DNA from: DATFVB01 sp963714035 | Lineage (GTDB): Bacteria > Acidobacteriota > Thermoanaerobaculia > UBA5066 > DATFVB01 | DNA length: 64,000 nucleotides | Direction: 5' to 3' | NCBI GenBank assembly: GCA_963714035.1 | Contig: OY970224.1 | Span: 3,534,001 to 3,598,000 of the forward strand | Part shown: in pieces, positions 63,621-64,000 of the stretch | How positions within the stretch are numbered: the stretch's first letter is position 1 | How the letters are laid out: each line of letters begins with the position of its first letter | Notes under the pieces: generated by a model | What the model was told of the DNA's origin: nothing | Databases searched by the model: none | What the model saw: the letters and a program-made list of their open reading frames with translations, nothing else | Position numbers and translations under genes: made by a program

Positions 63621-64000
63621 CTACAATTGGGATTTGAAGGGCTGGAGAAGCCATTCGGACAAGCGCTGCGTCAGCGGGCGTTTCTCCCACTCCGCCAGCG
63701 TGTACGGCTTCGCCTTCGCGAGGTCGCGCGCGTAGTCTTCCTCGAGACGGGCGGCCAGGGAGATGTCGTCGCTCGCCATGTTGATCTCCTCGTTCAGCCG
63801 AAAAGACCGACCGTCGAAATTGGCGGATCCGAGCGTCGAGAATCGACCGTCGACGACCATCAGCTTCGGGTGGAACATCGTTCCCTGGTATTCCCAGATT
63901 CCGACGCCCCCCGCGAGAAGTCTTCCGAACGCGGCGCGGCCGGCGCTCTTCGTCGCCGGCACGTCGTTGACCTTTCCCGGGACGAGCACCCGGACGCGCA
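63621..64000 (-). CDS. Cardiolipin synthase-like phospholipase D, C-terminal part (cut by window end)
   Basis: The gene begins beyond the right edge; 126 residues of the C-terminus are here. The second HKD motif is present: HPKLMVVDGRFSTLGSANFDGRS (His-x-Lys-x4-Asp, then GSANFD). The following RSFRLNEEIN is characteristic of cardiolipin synthases and PLD-like proteins. The first HKD and membrane segments lie outside. Confidence 0.85.
   Translation of the reverse strand, partial: RVRVLVPGKVNDVPATKSAGRAAFGRLLAGGVGIWEYQGTMFHPKLMVVDGRFSTLGSANFDGRSFRLNEEINMASDDISLAARLEEDYARDLAKAKPYTLAEWEKRPLTQRLSEWLLQPFKSQL

Overview
The window is about two-thirds G+C, and its coding genes show strong third-position G/C bias. 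The gene content suggests an uncultured or little-studied Acidobacteriota (Thermoanaerobaculia/Holophagae-like): an Oar-type TonB-dependent receptor beside a PD40-propeller Ser/Thr kinase and a winged-helix/FHA regulator, a large Asp-box (VPS10/BNR) exoprotein, DUF2911, DUF4142 and DUF481 proteins, an Mla lipid transporter, and many secreted proteins of unknown role. This is an inference from families; there is no rRNA in the window. I found no tRNA, rRNA, CRISPR array or recognisable riboswitch.

Layout. 1-4.0 kb: tail of a VOC protein, 2-oxoacid dehydrogenase E1 beta and alpha, an MgtC-like protein, an alpha/beta hydrolase and a small secreted protein. 4.04-6.52 kb: a complete mobile element with an IS1-like transposase, perfect 16-bp terminal inverted repeats and a 10-bp target duplication. 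It carries a toxin/XRE-antitoxin pair, a DUF3467 gene and a small Lys/Ala-rich gene, and it sits in the 3' end of mutY. 6.5-15 kb: mutY, two paralogous modular secreted proteins flanking an RmlC-like epimerase, a tail-tube-like secreted protein, a PilZ protein, a PolB-type exonuclease and a radical SAM enzyme. 15-24.3 kb: TonB-dependent receptor, kinase and wHTH-FHA regulator overlapping in one transcript, then two tandem Vgb-like propeller proteins. 24.4-34.6 kb: EamA transporter/SprT pair, dienelactone hydrolase, ferredoxin, Mpo1-like protein, TPR protein, glmU, glmS and a UvrD/PcrA helicase. 34.9-49.3 kb: DUF481 protein, two mscL genes around a double helix-hairpin-helix protein, acnA, the Asp-box exoprotein, a UvrA and an FHA-RDD membrane protein. 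49.5-58.2 kb: UDP-sugar genes (UDP-xylose synthase, UDP-glucose dehydrogenase, UDP-glucuronate epimerase), with the last overlapping mlaD-mlaF-mlaE, then plsC and mrp/apbC. 58.7-64 kb: a decayed DUF2891 gene, DUF202 and DedA membrane proteins, a stress-like cluster (DUF2383, DUF4142), DUF2911, and the 3' end of a cardiolipin-synthase-like gene.

How the genes fit together. glmU and glmS supply UDP-GlcNAc. The Ugd/Uxs/epimerase group would supply UDP-GlcA, UDP-Xyl and UDP-GalA for an envelope polysaccharide, and shares a transcript with the Mla phospholipid system, near PlsC. Receptor, kinase and DNA-binding FHA protein look like one nutrient-sensing and uptake unit.

The least explained part of the window is its intergenic DNA. 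At least five families of dispersed repeats recur between genes: a ~275-bp MITE-like element whose ends resemble those of the IS1-like element, a ~120-bp element with a covarying hairpin, a mosaic repeat that abuts glmS and ugd, and two smaller families. Several lie within a few bases of start or stop codons and so probably supply leaders or 3' ends.
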